A stretch of DNA of 64,000 bases from Cinnamomum chago (lineage: Eukaryota > Streptophyta > Magnoliopsida > Laurales > Lauraceae), in NCBI GenBank assembly GCA_038049695.1, contig CP142456.1, forward strand, positions 80,747,422-80,811,421, written 5' to 3'. Positions within the stretch are counted from its first letter, which is position 1, and each line of letters starts with the position of its first letter. Shown here piece by piece: positions 21,334 through 34,916 of the stretch. The notes beneath the pieces were generated by a model, which had not been told where the DNA came from, searched no databases, and saw nothing but the letters and a program-made list of their open reading frames with translations. Made by a program: the position numbers and the translations under genes.

Positions 21334-24300
21334 ATGTTACTTAGGAGCTGCAATGTGGTCGAGCCGCGTTCCCAAATCCGATTTTTCGGCCCCAAACGGC
21401 TCCCGAGGGCCCGAAACATCGGCGTATCGACCATCTCCTGCTCCGCTCGGCCTGCTCCGGAGCTAGATCTGTCAGTTTCCGGAGGGGCGGTCCGGCCTGC
21501 TGCCTCGGGGAGGCTGGCGGACCGGCTCCGGCTCGGGCGGCTGACCGAAGATGGGCTCTCATTCAAGGAGACTTTCATCGTAAGGTGTTACGAAGTTGGG
21601 GTCAATAAGACTGCTACCGTTGAAACCATCGCAAATCTCATGCAGGTACGGCTGCCGATGGTAGTTTCGTGAATATGGGCACTCTTTTTTCCCCTTTTTT
21701 TTTGTGTGTGATTTGGGAGGTGGGTGTTTTGGGGATTTGATTTTTGTTATGTGGGTTGTTTGTATAATTTCAATATGTTTTTTTTTTTTTTGAAATGTTT
21801 GATTTTGTCTGATTTGAGCCACGTGCAGGGTGTGATGGGATTTGGAGAATGTGGGTGTTTATAATCTTGAGTTGGGTTGTGTTGCGTTGATTTGCTATGT
21901 TTATGCGTTTTCTTCTGGATTTCCAAGATTTTGGGAGGTTGTTTTTTTTTTTTAATATTTTGTGTTGGGTTTTGTTAATTAATAGAACTAGTGCCATTTT
22001 GGAATAAAAAGATGAGATTTTGAGATTTCTCTCCACTTTTCTTTTCTTTTTTAATTGTAAGATGAGATATGTTTTCCCCCTCTGTGGTTGTTTATGTAAT
22101 TTCTCTGTTTTTTTTTTTTTTACAAAATGTTTATCTTTTTAATAGTAGATTTTGTCTGCTTCCAGTTTCTTGTACTGTGTGATGACAATTTGGAGTTTTG
22201 GTATGTTCTTATGGGAATTTTGTGGATGGGTCTTTTTGTAAACCTTCCCATTACCTTAGGTTTGGAGTTGGACTTGGATTTGCATGTTCTTTTTCATTTT
22301 TTTTTATAGTGATTTTGGTATGTTCTCTGTCATTTTTTATAGTAATTTGGATTTGCATGTTTATGGTTTTTTCCTGTAATTTGAGGATTGCATTTTGGGA
22401 ATCTGGTATGATTTTTATAGTAGCTTCGTCGATGCATGGGAGTTGATGATTTCTATGTTTATTGCTTCCTTCTGTACTTGTAAGATGGAATTTGGGATTT
22501 CTCTTTATTTCTTTAAGATGTTAGACTTTATATCCAAATCTGTGGCTTTTGTTGATTATTACTAAAAGCTTCTTCAGTTCTACTTTCATTTTTATTTCGT
22601 TTGCAATTTTAGCTTTGTTCATATCTGCATTTATGATATGTGTTTTTGTTTATTTTAATTCATTGCCATTGATGTTATGAAAAGCTTTAATTGCTGGGTT
22701 TTTTATGTTCATATATTTTTTTTTTCTACATCTTTGTCATTTTATGTGAAATTCTGTTTGTCATGCCGCAAAGAATATGTTGTGGTTTCTAGTACTTTTG
22801 GTTGTTGTTAGATAATTTCTTTTCCTTTTGATTTTTGTTTCATTGGATTCTGTTTGCATCAATGTGTTTGGATGGACCATGGATCTCAATTAGTGGGTTT
22901 TGAACATCATTCTTGTAAAGAGAGTCCAGATCCTCTTGCTCCTCGAAATAATGGCACTTATTAAGATATATAAAGATTCCAGATCCTCTGGCTCATTAAA
23001 CCACGATGCTTACTCATATACTTAGAGAGAGTCCAGACCCATTGATGCCTGCAATTTGCAAACACAACACTTATTAAAAATTTAAACTACTCAATGTAAA
23101 TGTCTCCCTTTTGTATGGATCTTGCTAAATTTCACTTTAATAGGAGTTGGTCCCTATTTTATTAAGCATAAACAAGTAAGAAATTCATGTCTTTTATATG
23201 TGATCAATCTGATGGGGTGCCCAACTCTTATTGGGGTGAAGTTTTGCGAGAGCGGGGAAGACATCTATTTCGGACAGTTCAGCTTGAGTAAGTGCATCAC
23301 CGCATTTCTTCTGATTCTCATAATCAGAGGATCCAGACTCTTCTAAATCTGTTGGCTGTGGGAAACCCCATTAAGCTGTTACAGTCACTCCCAGTGAATA
23401 CCATCATTTTTGTAATATTCATTTGGGGCAGAAATAGTGACAAAAAACAAATTCACTTCTAATTTTTTTCTGATTTCAAAATATTTGTATGGTGTGGTTA
23501 TGGTTCGACAGTTCGTTTTTTAAGATACTCGTTTACATGAAAATGCATCCTAGATTAATACAATGACTGGTTAGAAAGCTCAAAGACCGTCCTTTCTTGC
23601 TAATCATTTTCTGATTTGGTATCTGTGTTTTGTTTCAATGTCCGAGTCCCTTTTATCACACTTCAATTGGTTCCAATGCAGGAAGTTGGATGCAATCATG
23701 CCCAAAGTGTGGGGTTTTCGACAGACGGGTTTGCCACAACAACTACCATGAGAAAACTGCATCTCATTTGGGTGACTGCTCGCATGCACATTGAAATCTA
23801 CAAATATCCAGCTTGGTAAGTTCCTGATTACTTAATCCAACCATATAATGCAATCAACATCCCATATATATATATAATGGCATATTTTTGTGTTTCTAAT
23901 AAAGATGAATTTAGTTTTTATGATAATTTTGGAAGTAATTGCATATGACAAGTTGTGAATGAATAGGGGCGATGTAGTTGAAATTGAAACATGGTGCCAG
24001 AGTGACGGACGAATTGGTACTAGGCGTGACTGGATTCTCAAGGACTATACTACTGGTGCAGTCATAGGAAGGGCAACCAGGTAGTTTTCTTAATGTCAGT
24101 CATCTTATTTTTTTGCCAGTGTGAATGAATCGAATAGAATTATAGAAGTGACTGGTAATTCAATGTATTAGATCTGTCTGGTATAGTCATACAGATCCAA
24201 AGGTTAATATGATTTTAGTTTGATGGTTATACTATTTGTTCTTCTGTGAGTTTGGGCCTTGGGTTAATATGCTTTCTTCCTATTATTCCACCCCAAACCA

Positions 24301-24873
24301 TGTTTTTAAGGGCAGAGTGATAATGCAGTTCTCACTTTCTTGGCGTGTAAAAAATGTTTAAACTGCTTCTCACTCGGTAACATCTAAACTCAGTCATAAA
24401 AGGAAAAAAATTTAAAAATTGGGAAGGCATCATTCTGACCATTGTCACAAATATTGTTCTGGGGAAATTATCATCGTGGTAAAATGGTGGGATATTATCA
24501 GATGTAGGGTTTTTTTTTCTTGGGATGTTATTGGAAAAACCTTTTTGAGAATAAACTATTTTTTAAAATAAATTATTGATAAATAAATACAAGATAAAGA
24601 TGAAATACTGTTAAATCTTTTAGATTTTTCCTTTTTTCTTTTCCATTTTTTCTGTTATTATTGTGATTTTCTCTCTGTACATTCAGTTTTGGCAACATTT
24701 TGAAATATCACGATTTCATCAGGGGAAGTATCATTTTAGGTTAATATCACAATCCTGTCTACAACATTTCCAAATATCACTATTTTGTGACACCAATTAT
24801 GACCTGTGTATTGCATGGATGCATTGGTTGCGATATCAACATGTATCTTACCAATCATTTCGTGGTGAAAGAA

Positions 24874-24913
<40 letters not shown>

Positions 24914-27423
24914 TGAAAGGCATAAAATTTATGACAGTTCCACTTCAGCCTGGGCTATTCCATTTTTTATCTTTGTTTTTAGTGTTATACACTTCCTTTT
25001 ATCATCCTTTTGTTCTCTGTGTTTCATTTGCCAAGATAGTGATACATTGATTATTGGAAAAATGGGTTATTGATAATTGCGCTTGATGCTGCATGGTTGT
25101 AGGATATAGTTTCAACAATTCAACAGGGTCCTGTTTCAGTGCATTCATTATTTTCATCAGTTATAACAAATTTCATGTTATGCTGATGTATGATAGGATG
25201 CACGTATCATGATATGTGTTCTAGATTGTGAGAAATATGGATCTGTATATCAGCTTCCAATATCTGGGTTTGTGTCTGCATCTAGTCATATGACTGTGAT
25301 TCAATTCATTCAAAATTCTGAGCCAGAGGTCTCTGTGAGAATGCATCTTTGAAATTTGCTTTGATGCCTTGGATCTGCAGGATTTAACATTGAGGCAAAT
25401 TTAGTGTTTGTTACTTTTGGTGATTAGGTTTTGATGATGGTAAAATATGCTTCACAAGATTGATTTGCACATTTTTGGTCCAGTAAATGGGTCATGATGA
25501 ACCAGGATACTCGACGGCTTCAGAGAGTGAGTGATGATGTGCGGGATGAATATCTTATTTTCTGTCCTCGTACTCCTAGGTAAATGGTTTCTCTTCGTGT
25601 TCTTGATCTTCTTTTCCATTTTCTCATTTTCGTTCCTGCATTCACATGTATATGTAAATAATGTGATTCATTATTACGTTTCTCACTGTTATCAGTAGGA
25701 GCTCAATGGTAAGTTTCCATGACAAGATTGATTATATCATTGTTGGGCATGGTTGCTGCAAAGTGCACACTCGTACAATCATCCCTTCATATGGGCACCA
25801 TGACACGTCATTGTTGGATATGGCTGCTTCAATATGTTCCCTTTCTGATGCAAGCTTCAGTGTCATGACAGAATTCTATGTAGCAAGGATCGACATTTAT
25901 ATTTTACACTCATGTGAATGTAACGGCTTTAGTAGTAACCAAGATGGTATTCAGTGCTAGAGTATAATAGTAATTTGCTATTATTAATATTCTTGGTGTT
26001 ATTATTATATTATTTCTGCATATAAGAATGATGTGCTATCGATTAACCTTTTTATATCTCCCCAAAAATAAGAACTTCAAAATGTTTTGATAACTTTTTA
26101 TGAACCATGGGCCTATTCAGATTCTTGAAGTTTTTGTTCAGAAGTCCTACCTGTTAGTGTCCATGATAATGTTGATGGATGATTATGTTGAGCTTTTAAA
26201 TCACTTTATCCCTCCCAAGTCCCAACATCCTGTTGCATTGTATTGGGGAAGAGGCTGCCTCAAACCTAGACAATATCCTTTTAATGTGTACATTTAAACC
26301 TATATTAGCATCTTGCATGCCAAGAATATGGGCACTTGCACTGATTAATCCAATGACTGACTGGTAGGTGTTCTTGTCCAGATTAGCATTCCCCGAGGAG
26401 GATAACAGCAGCTTAAAGAAAATACCCTTGCTCGAAGACCCTGCCCAGTATTCTCGATTGGGACTTGTGGTAAATGACTTCCCACCAAGTATGCATGGTT
26501 TTTGCTTCACTGTCGAGTTTGTTCAAGTTCTTATTTGCTCTCTCAAATATGCAGCCCCGGAGAGCTGATCTGGATATGAACCAGCATGTAAATAATGTCA
26601 CTTACATTGGATGGGTTCTTGAGGTGAGTAGAAATCCGCGTATTGGTCTCACCATAGGTAGGCACAAAAATGCAGGGAGGCAATGTGCTACATGGCGCCG
26701 GGTTCAAGCTGCTTAAGGCTGGACCACACACCATATGTAGATTCTATAGCCCCTTAAATCAGTACACTCATTTATCAGGCGGGCCACATGGATATTTTGA
26801 CTGTAACTGTTCACTTGTCTAGTCATCTGCCCATTGTTTATGTGCTTCTGTTGACCTTGCCCCCTTGATGAGTGGACTCAACTGATTGTGGACAGAAGAT
26901 CTACATGGTGGCCCCCCATTGATTAGCATGTTGGATCTTGCTGATGAGTGCGTAGGTATCAGTGTTAAGATTTGGGCGTGTGGATTGCAAAATCTTGCTG
27001 TTTTTGCCAAAGTAGAGTTCCAGGTTTTGGCGAGTGGAAGTATAACTGTTGATTAGAACTGGGTTTTGTCTTCCATTGCCATCTATCCCTATTTTCACAC
27101 AAAATGTTCTAACTAGCTTTAAAATAAAAATATTTTTCCGATGACAGAGCATACCTCAGGAAATTATTGACACACATGAGTTGGAAAAGATCACACTGGA
27201 CTACAGGCGTGAATGCCAACACGATGACATGGTTGATTCCCTCTCCAGTCTGGAATCAGATGGCACTGAGATGCTTCCAGAGCAGAATGGAGCAAATGGG
27301 TCTGCAACAGCGAGGAAATTCGGAGAAGATTACTGTCAGTTCTTGCATTTCTTGAGATTCTCTGGTGATGGACTTGAAATAAACCGGGGGCGCACCGAGT
27401 GGAGGAAGAAATCTGCAAGATAA
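21334..27423 (+). CDS. FATA: Acyl-[acyl-carrier-protein] thioesterase A, plastidial, seven exons
   Basis: This enzyme hydrolyses oleoyl-ACP (and less readily other acyl-ACPs) in the plastid stroma and so releases fatty acids for export. Exons are 21334-21645, 23682-23815, 23967-24080, 25484-25579, 26382-26469, 26555-26623 and 27148-27423. All introns are GT-AG and frames join exactly, giving 362 residues, the usual FATA length. Residues 1 to about 45 look like a transit peptide (Arg/Ser-rich, few acidic residues). The double hot-dog thioesterase fold follows, with LTEDGLSFKETFIVRCYEVG, GFSTDGFATTTTMRKLHLIW, RRDWILKDYTTGAVIGRAT and the active-site block RADLDMNQHVNNVTYIGW, and a GLEINRGRTEWRKK end. 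The ATG at 21334 is chosen because it gives the FATA-like ML start, whereas an upstream in-frame ATG (21220) would add only a Glu/Arg repeat from the GA tract. The gene looks intact. The specificity call (FATA, not FATB) rests on remembered family sequence and the absence of the FATB N-terminal hydrophobic segment. Confidence 0.96.
22918..23075. repeat. Degenerate short tandem repeat in FATA intron 1
   Basis: Three loosely similar stretches of about 60-70 bases share AGAGTCCAGATCCTCT and CACTTATTAA-like pieces. Function is unknown, and it may be an old repeat fragment. Confidence 0.4.
24872..24914. repeat. A-run and (AT)n microsatellite in FATA intron 3
   Basis: About 20 As are followed directly by about 12 AT dinucleotides. 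It may be the tail of an old insertion, but no element body or target duplication was recognised around it. Confidence 0.8.
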
Positions 27424-30299
27424 GGTTTCATTTTATTGTACTTTGAGTTTATCATGTTTCTCTTGTTATTTCCAGTAGTTTAGACTTTAGATCCATTTGT
27501 CAAACGTATTTATTCCCATTGTTTCAGTTTGATCATGTAAGTTAGGATGCAACCATACTGTTGCTTTCCTTCAGTTAGCAAAAGCAGATAATTCAAGATG
27601 GAGAGAGACAGTAATTATTAGTTTTTGTGAATCATGTGTACCCACGCGAGGAGCTTCTGAGTGTATATTTCCATTTTTGTGACTATCAATTTTAAGAAAG
27701 TTTTCTCAAATCCTTCATAGTTCTGCACATGCGGCCATGACCTTATGGAAGTTAGAGTAGATAATTAAAGGAGGTTCTTCTGTCTGCTATCAGTTCTATA
27801 CATATTGAGTAACTGCTGATGGGGTGGACTCATTGTGGATGTGGAGAAACTTGTGGAAAATCTTCCAAATTTGGAATTGTCCTACGAAAAGAGAAAAAGG
27901 TTGACTGCCAATGAAGAAGTCAGTTCTGTGTTATTAGATTTTTTCAGAAAGAAACCATAAATAGAGTTTTTGAGGAGAGATGATGCTGGTTATAGTATAG
28001 ACAAATAAGACGACAGCTAAAATGTTTGTTATTGTTGTATCTAGGGGTTCAACTTGGGAGGGTTAGGTCAGGTTTTAGATCAATCCAAGCTCAACCCAAG
28101 TTCTAAGAGAGCCAACTTAAATCCTACCACCATTTCTCAGGTTCTATCATTCCGAGTTTCTTTTTAACCTAAGATGATGCATAAAAGCCATGACAGTCCC
28201 ATGATATCGTGGGATTTATCAGTTTTTGTGATATACACTATTCTCATAATATCATGTGATTTGAGGCAAAAAAGAAGTCAAAAAAATATTGAACATACTC
28301 AAGCAACTCTGGTGACATTATTTGAATTTCGGCCATGTAATTAAAAAAAAATGGAATGTAAGGAGGACTAATATGTCGAAACTCTATTAATCTATCATGA
28401 ATCTTCCCAAATCTTGTAAAATATCAATATCATGACATACATCCTAACATATTAAACCATAAACTTCCTAAGATTAGAGTATTCTCCACCATTTGCAGTC
28501 TTTCAAAAAGGATTATGAGAAATATTTACTTCTTTTTTTTCTGTGATCTTTACGTCTTCGCTATTCTCAATTTTTGCATTAAGAAAACTTCCTAAGATGA
28601 TCAAAGTCTTTTAGAGGCCTTGCATGAAAAACATAATATATGGACTTGTGGCATTGGGTATATGGTTGAAGATGATTTTACAGAATTACAGATCAATGTT
28701 TTTCGATTGAGTATGATTAACACTGGTTAGCTAAAAAGAGAATTCAGGATTGAGACTCTTAACCAGGTAATGGACCCACTGTACTTGGCCTGATTGTCAT
28801 TAAAAAGAATTATACCTGAAACCTTGTTCAATTAAGGGCTGGGCTTGGAACACTTTCATGAATAACTCTTTGAGAAAACTTTTGCATTTTGCATTGTTTT
28901 TTAAGCCTGTTAGTGGATGATCATTAGTCGGGTCAATTTTCCCATGTTTCTCTTGTTATTTCAAGCAGTTTATATGCATTTGTAGAACATATTTATATCC
29001 TTGTGGATGTTGTTTCCAAAAAATTGTGAAAAAATATTCTAAATCTGGAATTGTCCTACAAAAGGAAAATTGTCAGTTATTATTTTGCAAAGAAAAACCA
29101 TGGTCTGACATATGTTGGGACAAAGCTTTGATGAGGATGCATGACGGAAACCGCAAGTAGATTGTTCTAGAATAGATTCTCCAAGTTTGGATAATAAGAG
29201 ATGTTGGTGAGTCTTGTGGGTTTCCTTGCTTTCAAGTGAATTGTTCTGGTGTGGAACTAGAGTAGTGAACTCTGGTGTTGATGAACTTGTCACAACCAGA
29301 TTTGGTTTTCATGGTGATGATTTCACAAACAGCAAAAATGTTTTTGTAATGGGTGTTTCTTTCGGTTTCAACTGAAGCAGGACTTAAAAGTCAGTTCCTG
29401 AAATAGATCCTGGAAAATGAATAGGATAGGTGGCCTCAGAGCTTCTTTTTGGGGATGTTCTTCTATGGGCAGAATGCTCATTGGGCCCACTTAGATATAA
29501 GTTTATAAATGAGAAGAGGGCATTTGGGAAGTTCTCCTCATGGTCGAGGGGGATTAAAAATTCAGTCCCGCCATATTATCACAGCCCTTGATTCAACAAC
29601 CTTAAAGTTTAAAGGTATGATCTTAACCATAGATCTTCTTAAGACTCAACCTAACGACGAGTGAAGGTTCAACAAGTATAAAATTGCCAAATCATGGGAT
29701 GAAAATAGTATCAAAAGGGTTGCATCGATGAAAAGTGGGCCCCCACAGTGCTGGACTGCACTTACAGTTGCTCTCAAGAGAACATATCTCAGTTTTGTAT
29801 TACTCAACTAATTTGTTAATTTTAAACAAATTAAATTGCTTTCATTTTGAAATTAACCAATTATCCTTTTTTATTATTATTATAGGTTTTAATTTTGATT
29901 GTAATTTTTACCATCTCTATATAATTTAGACTAAATTTTATTTATAAATTATATCTTCTTAATATTATAACATGTTTCAAAATTATACCATAGATTGTTG
30001 GATGGCTGTAACCATGAGCTTGGGAGATGGTACCTGTTTAAAATTTTTTTATTAGTATAATATAGAAAAGAATGCCAATAAGTTATATCCATGCTTTTGG
30101 TTTTGGTTCAGTCCATTGTGAACTCTTCTTAGTTCTTATCATCAATATAATTCCGATCCACACAAAAAATTCCAAAGAGCCTTCGCAGTTGGAATATGCT
30201 CCATGTAATTTGCCACAAGGTTGGGTTCGGGTCATGTTACCAAGCCCAAAAAATAAATGATTGTCGACCCAATGATCAACCCGCACCCAATGACCCAAC
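27424..30299. other. FATA 3' flank and AT-rich intergenic sequence
   Basis: The 3' UTR of FATA should lie in the first few hundred bases. The AT-rich TTTTATTGTA just after the stop is a possible processing region, but no site is certain. Beyond it I see no coding sequence, RNA gene or clear transposon end. Confidence 0.45.
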
Positions 30300-30390
30300 T
30301 TTTATTTTTTTGCCAACGGAGGATTCTTAACCCTTTGGGCTGGACTAATTCCTCCGGGCCCAGAGAAAAGCTGGGTAAAAACCTATGTTT
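30300..30390 (-). mobile_element. 5'-truncated SINE fragment
   Basis: On the minus strand this matches the 3' half of the SINE at 13834-14058 (TTTTACCCA, CTTTTCTCTG, GGAGGAATTAGTCCAG, AAGAATCCTCC). It ends in an A-rich tail. The promoter boxes are absent. Differences are many, so it is older than the full copy. Confidence 0.75.
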
Positions 30391-30814
30391 GGGATTCATA
30401 AATGTTAAATGTCTTAACAAATTTGAAAGCTGAAACCAAATCCATTAGTACAACTCAAGAAGTAGTATCAGGGCCGTAAGAACCAGATCTGGCCACCAAA
30501 CTGGGTCATAAATTGGATTCAGATCCGGTTCACATTGCCCAAACTTGCGATCTTCATGACTTGTGCAACTTCCTCTTTTTTGAGATGAATGTATGGCTTT
30601 GATTTCATTAATTTCAAAATATCAAGCAATAAACCAATCAGCAGCCCGTGTCATTGCAGTTAAACTTCATCAAATTGAGAAATAAGCTTTTGAGAAATAT
30701 GTAATCTACATTCCAAATGACAATAAACTGAAAATGCTAAATTGAGATTAAAAGTGAGCAATTAAAGTAATCAAATGCACTGAAGCTATGATATGTGCTT
30801 GTTAGTTAAGCTCA

Positions 30815-31176
30815 ATAGCCAAATTCGGTACTGGCATTTGGTCTGATCAAAGAAGCAATCCTTTCTTTAAGGAAATATTCTTCCCTGGGCATTCCTTGCA
30901 ACCTGGTTAAGCTCTGTAACTCGAGTTCCACAAGTTTACTCTACATGTCTACATCCTGTTTCAGTGGTGGTCAGGTGTTGTAGAAAGTAATTTTTTTTGC
31001 CAGTTCAGGGCGACTCAAGCATTGTGTAGACTGTAGATCATCAAAACCTTCTTTTTGATTTTTAGAAGGTATGGGATAGTTCGCTATTGACTCCTGAGAG
31101 TCGTAGAAAGAATCACTTTCATCAAAACTAGGACATTGTGACTGAGGAAAATAAATTTTTTTCTGGACAACTTCAA
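30815..31176 (-). pseudogene. Possible exons of an unrecognised gene
   Basis: On the minus strand, an open block near 31176-30975 reads SQCPSFDESDSFYDSQES and SRPELAKKITFYN. A second block near 30940-30815 reads SKLVELELQSLTRLQGMPRE and EEYFLKERIASLIRPNAS before a stop. Both look more like protein than random AT-rich DNA, and acceptor-like AG sites precede them. I recognise no family and cannot find the upstream exons. It may be a gene remnant or chance. Confidence 0.3.
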
Positions 31177-31199
31177 AAACACCACACCAAATCAACCCA

Positions 31200-32070
31200 A
31201 ATAATATGAAATGCCTTAAAAGTTGCTCTTTATGTCCTACGCAGAAAACACTAGTTATATCAGCAGCACTGAAAAGTTTTTATACAAATGTCAAAATAAA
31301 TTGCTCTCCAGATGCTTTACACAAAACCAACTTGAAACACTTGAAAAATATAAAAATTTAAAACTAGAAGGTTACAAAACCAAAAGTTGAGTAGCATAAT
31401 GGAAGAAAAAAAATATTGAATTAGAAAAGAACTCAACAATGCTTTTGGCTGCTGGTAAGAAGTAGAAAAGTGCAAGCAGCAACTGTAGTCTGTTTCAGAC
31501 TGGACAGGACTTTAACAAGAAGAGGATGGATGAAGAACACAAACACAAAATTTTCTTGTAGAATGAAAATCTTTGTTAAAAGCAGCCATGAGGTTCAGGC
31601 CCAGGAAAAAAAAATACCATCATTGTGCAATGATAGATGCGGACAGATCCACATATTTTGTATGTCAACTCTCATATCAAGTTCCCACCACAGCAAGTAG
31701 AGACCCCAATTTCCTCGAATTGACCTCTCCATATCACTTTTTTTTTTTTTTTTTCGCTGGACTTACCAATGATCCTCCGAGGGCTTCTGATGTCTTATTG
31801 TGAAGCCTCTTTAATGTTGTTATTACAAGCCTCAATTCAGCTGTAATGGACCACAAACAACCAATTGAAGGTTAACAATAATCTTGTGTTTAGAAGTGCC
31901 AGAGCTCTTGCAAATGATGCATGGATGAAACCAATGCTGTAACAGATAGCAAGGAAAAGACAAAAAAATTGAGTTAATAGAGGTTTACAAATAATTAACT
32001 GAAATATTAGCCAACAAAATCTCAAAAGTGGGATACGCTCTAGAACTTGATGCAACTTTGGGAATTTAGA
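31200..32070. other. AT-rich sequence, nothing recognised
   Basis: No gene, RNA or mobile element seen. A T run lies at about 31738-31755. Upstream exons of the doubtful gene at 30815-31176 would be expected here on the minus strand, but I could not identify any. Confidence 0.4.
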
Positions 32071-32073
32071 ATG

Positions 32074-32268
32074 AACATCACCAAGTGAAGCAGTTACATT
32101 TTACGTATGAAAAATCTGCAAACTAGAAGTACCAAACATCACCAAGCAGTTTCACCATATGTATGAAAAATCTGCATACTAGAAGTACCAAACAAACATC
32201 ACCAAGGTATGACAAATCTGTAAACTAGGTTTCATTATAAGTATGAAAAATCTGTAAGCTAGAAATCC
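32074..32268. repeat. Irregular tandem repeat at the edge of the macrosatellite
   Basis: Four copies of a core like GTATGAAAAATCTG + CAAACTAGAA start at 32105, 32161, 32207 and 32241, with shrinking spacers (56, 46, 34, 28 bases). Some are followed by CAAACATCACCAAG. The tract ends about 35 bases before the first 2.64-kb unit. Confidence 0.8.
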
Positions 32269-32303
32269 TTGCGCCGCTGCAAATGTAGTCATTAATGATA
32301 AAG

Positions 32304-34916
32304 GTTGATTACAAGATTGCAAAATCTTTTGTGTCATTGCTCTAGATTAGATACATGATAACACTCAATGCTTTTAAATTTTCTTTCCCAAATGTGCTCT
32401 CTTAAGGGCCCCTCTACTTGCATGGAATTGAATTTTTAAGAATTTATTATCAAGTGAATCACACCGATGATCATTAAAGACTATGAGTGATGAAAGATTT
32501 AAGGATGGAGTTGTAGACATGAGCAAATTGCTTTAATAAAGTGATATCTCGGATTTTATTCTTTAATGATTGGGATGATATTTGATGACCATTTATATAT
32601 TTCTACTTTTATTTATGGGGAACCATGTATATTAGAAGGACTAGAAACTGAATTCACACGTGTCATTTGCCAAAGTCAGCTAGTGTGATTTTTTCTCTCT
32701 AATCATATCATATGGGGGATCACTAGATATGGGCTACAAGAAAAAACACAACTATCGATTCTTTCATTCTATTTTCTGTTAATTGGAAATGGAAATGCCT
32801 TGCAACTTTATTTGGACACTCACTCAGCTTTACCATTGCTGGAATCGGCGGTAAACTCGTTACTTTCCAGATTTCCTTCTCTCTGAGAGGAGGAAAACCG
32901 GAAATTGCAGGTATACCGCGGCGGAAATATTGAAAACCGATTTTTTAGCCTTTTCTTTCCTCCTTTTATGATAATTTGAAATGGAAAGGCCTCCCGACTT
33001 TATTTGGACACTCACTAAGCTTTACCGCTGCTGGAATCGGCGGTAAACTCGCATTTTCCAGTTTTCCTCCTCTCTGAGAGGAGGAAATCTGAAAACTGCA
33101 AGTATACCGCGGATACATAAGGCGGAAATCTCGAAAACCCATTTTTTAGCCTTTTTTCCTTCTTTTACTTTACTGTGGGTCACGGGTCGGGGCTTGGTTC
33201 ACAAAATGATGGATAGACATGTGTGAATAACAATTGGATGAAATAATATCAAATCACAATAAACACACAATTAATCGTAAATTTATTTTACCGTTGAAGT
33301 GAAGTAAATGGTCAACATAAGAGAGAACAAAATTTAGGATGTAGTAGAATTAGAAGGTGAGAGAGTAGCATTTTTATTTCTTCTCCTAAAAAGGAGAGTA
33401 TTTTCTGTGTTTGTAAGTGAGCTCATGGATTGGGCTTTGGGTATGGGGTTTAGTTATTAATAGATTGGCCGTGCTCGGGTTATTTATTTATTTATTTGCA
33501 CTTAGTGCTTGAGAGCTGGAATCCCCGTTCGGCCAAAATATATATAGATATATTTATGAGGGAGGGTGGAAGCAGTGATGCGAGGACTCAAACCCATGAT
33601 CTCTCACAGCTGAGCTGGCGTACGACTAAGGATGTAAATGTGTCCCCGATTCTCCGATTACGCCGAGGTTCCGACCCGTTAAAACCGGGTTTGGGTCCTT
33701 AATAATGCCCCAATAAAGAAATGGGTTTGGGTCCGGTTCCACCTTGGTTCGGACCCGTGGACCCGATACCCAACATATTACCTCAATTTAGGACCTGGAT
33801 CTAGACCTGTCCCATATATTGTTCTAGTTCCAATTCCGGAGACAAGGATTCAGTTCCGAAACGGTTTCAGGTCCGGATCAGGTTCCACCTTCTCTTTCTT
33901 ATTTCACTTGTTATTTAGCCCATGCATTGAACATCGTTTTCGCTAGTCCTAAAGTGAGAATGCAGCCCATGACAATTATGTATGTGTTTGAGTATCTCAT
34001 TGCCATGCACAACCTAAATTTCCCGAGAAATCTCCCAACTAAATATATCTTTGGTTCTACGAGTTTATTGACTCTTAATACATGGTGCAGAATCGTTACC
34101 ATAAAAAACCAAAGATCCTAATATCTACGATCGAGAATATACGTGAAACCAACAGAACCTTCACTTCAACCGGACAAAAAAAAAACAAAAAGAGCCTATA
34201 CTCGCAATCATGTAGGGTTCCAAAAGGGTAACCGATTACCCAGATGTTTCGACCCGTAAAGAACCGGGTCTGGAACCTATTCTATGTTCCGCTTCATAAA
34301 CGGGTCTGCATTCGGAACATAATTTAGGTTCTGATTGATAAACGAGTTCGGGTCCATTTAGGTTTCGACCCGTGGAGCCGGGACCCGGCATATGAGTCTT
34401 TGATAATGCAAATTGTACCTCAAAATTAACTCTTTTTTTTTTTTTCATTTTTACGTACAATATTAGCCGTTGTGGACTTGACGCACTGTTATAAGCTGAA
34501 TGCTATGCTTATTTTAGGAGACATGAAGAATAAAGATAAATTAGAATCGATTTTGGAAAAAGGATTCCAGCCCTCTAGGTAGACCCGAATCCGGGTTTTC
34601 CTATCGGAACCGGGTCTGGAACCAACAAAACAAGTTACGAGTCAAAACCGGATTCAGAATCGGAACCGTTATTCAGAAACGGGTCCGAGTCCACTATTGT
34701 TCCGATCCGGAACCGTTCCGTTTGCAGCCCTATAAACATGACGTAGTAGTCAACACATCACTGCCTTCTGTGCAGGTAGGCGACTGTGTGGTGTTTTGCT
34801 ACGGTCCTTAAATAGTTATCGAGCTTGATTTGACCAGTTCCATCAGTCATTCGACTTTCTGGTTAGGTCCAGAGAGCTTCCAAATCTAAGCACGTCAACA
34901 AAAATAAAGCTGAGAT
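32304..34916 (+). repeat. Macrosatellite unit 1 (left edge)
   Basis: 2613 bp. The most divergent unit, lacking about 60 bases in the hAT-like segment (33627-34732). It has the CGGCCAAAATATAT subtype before the tRNA-derived piece. Homology to other units fades left of about 32298. Confidence 0.93.
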
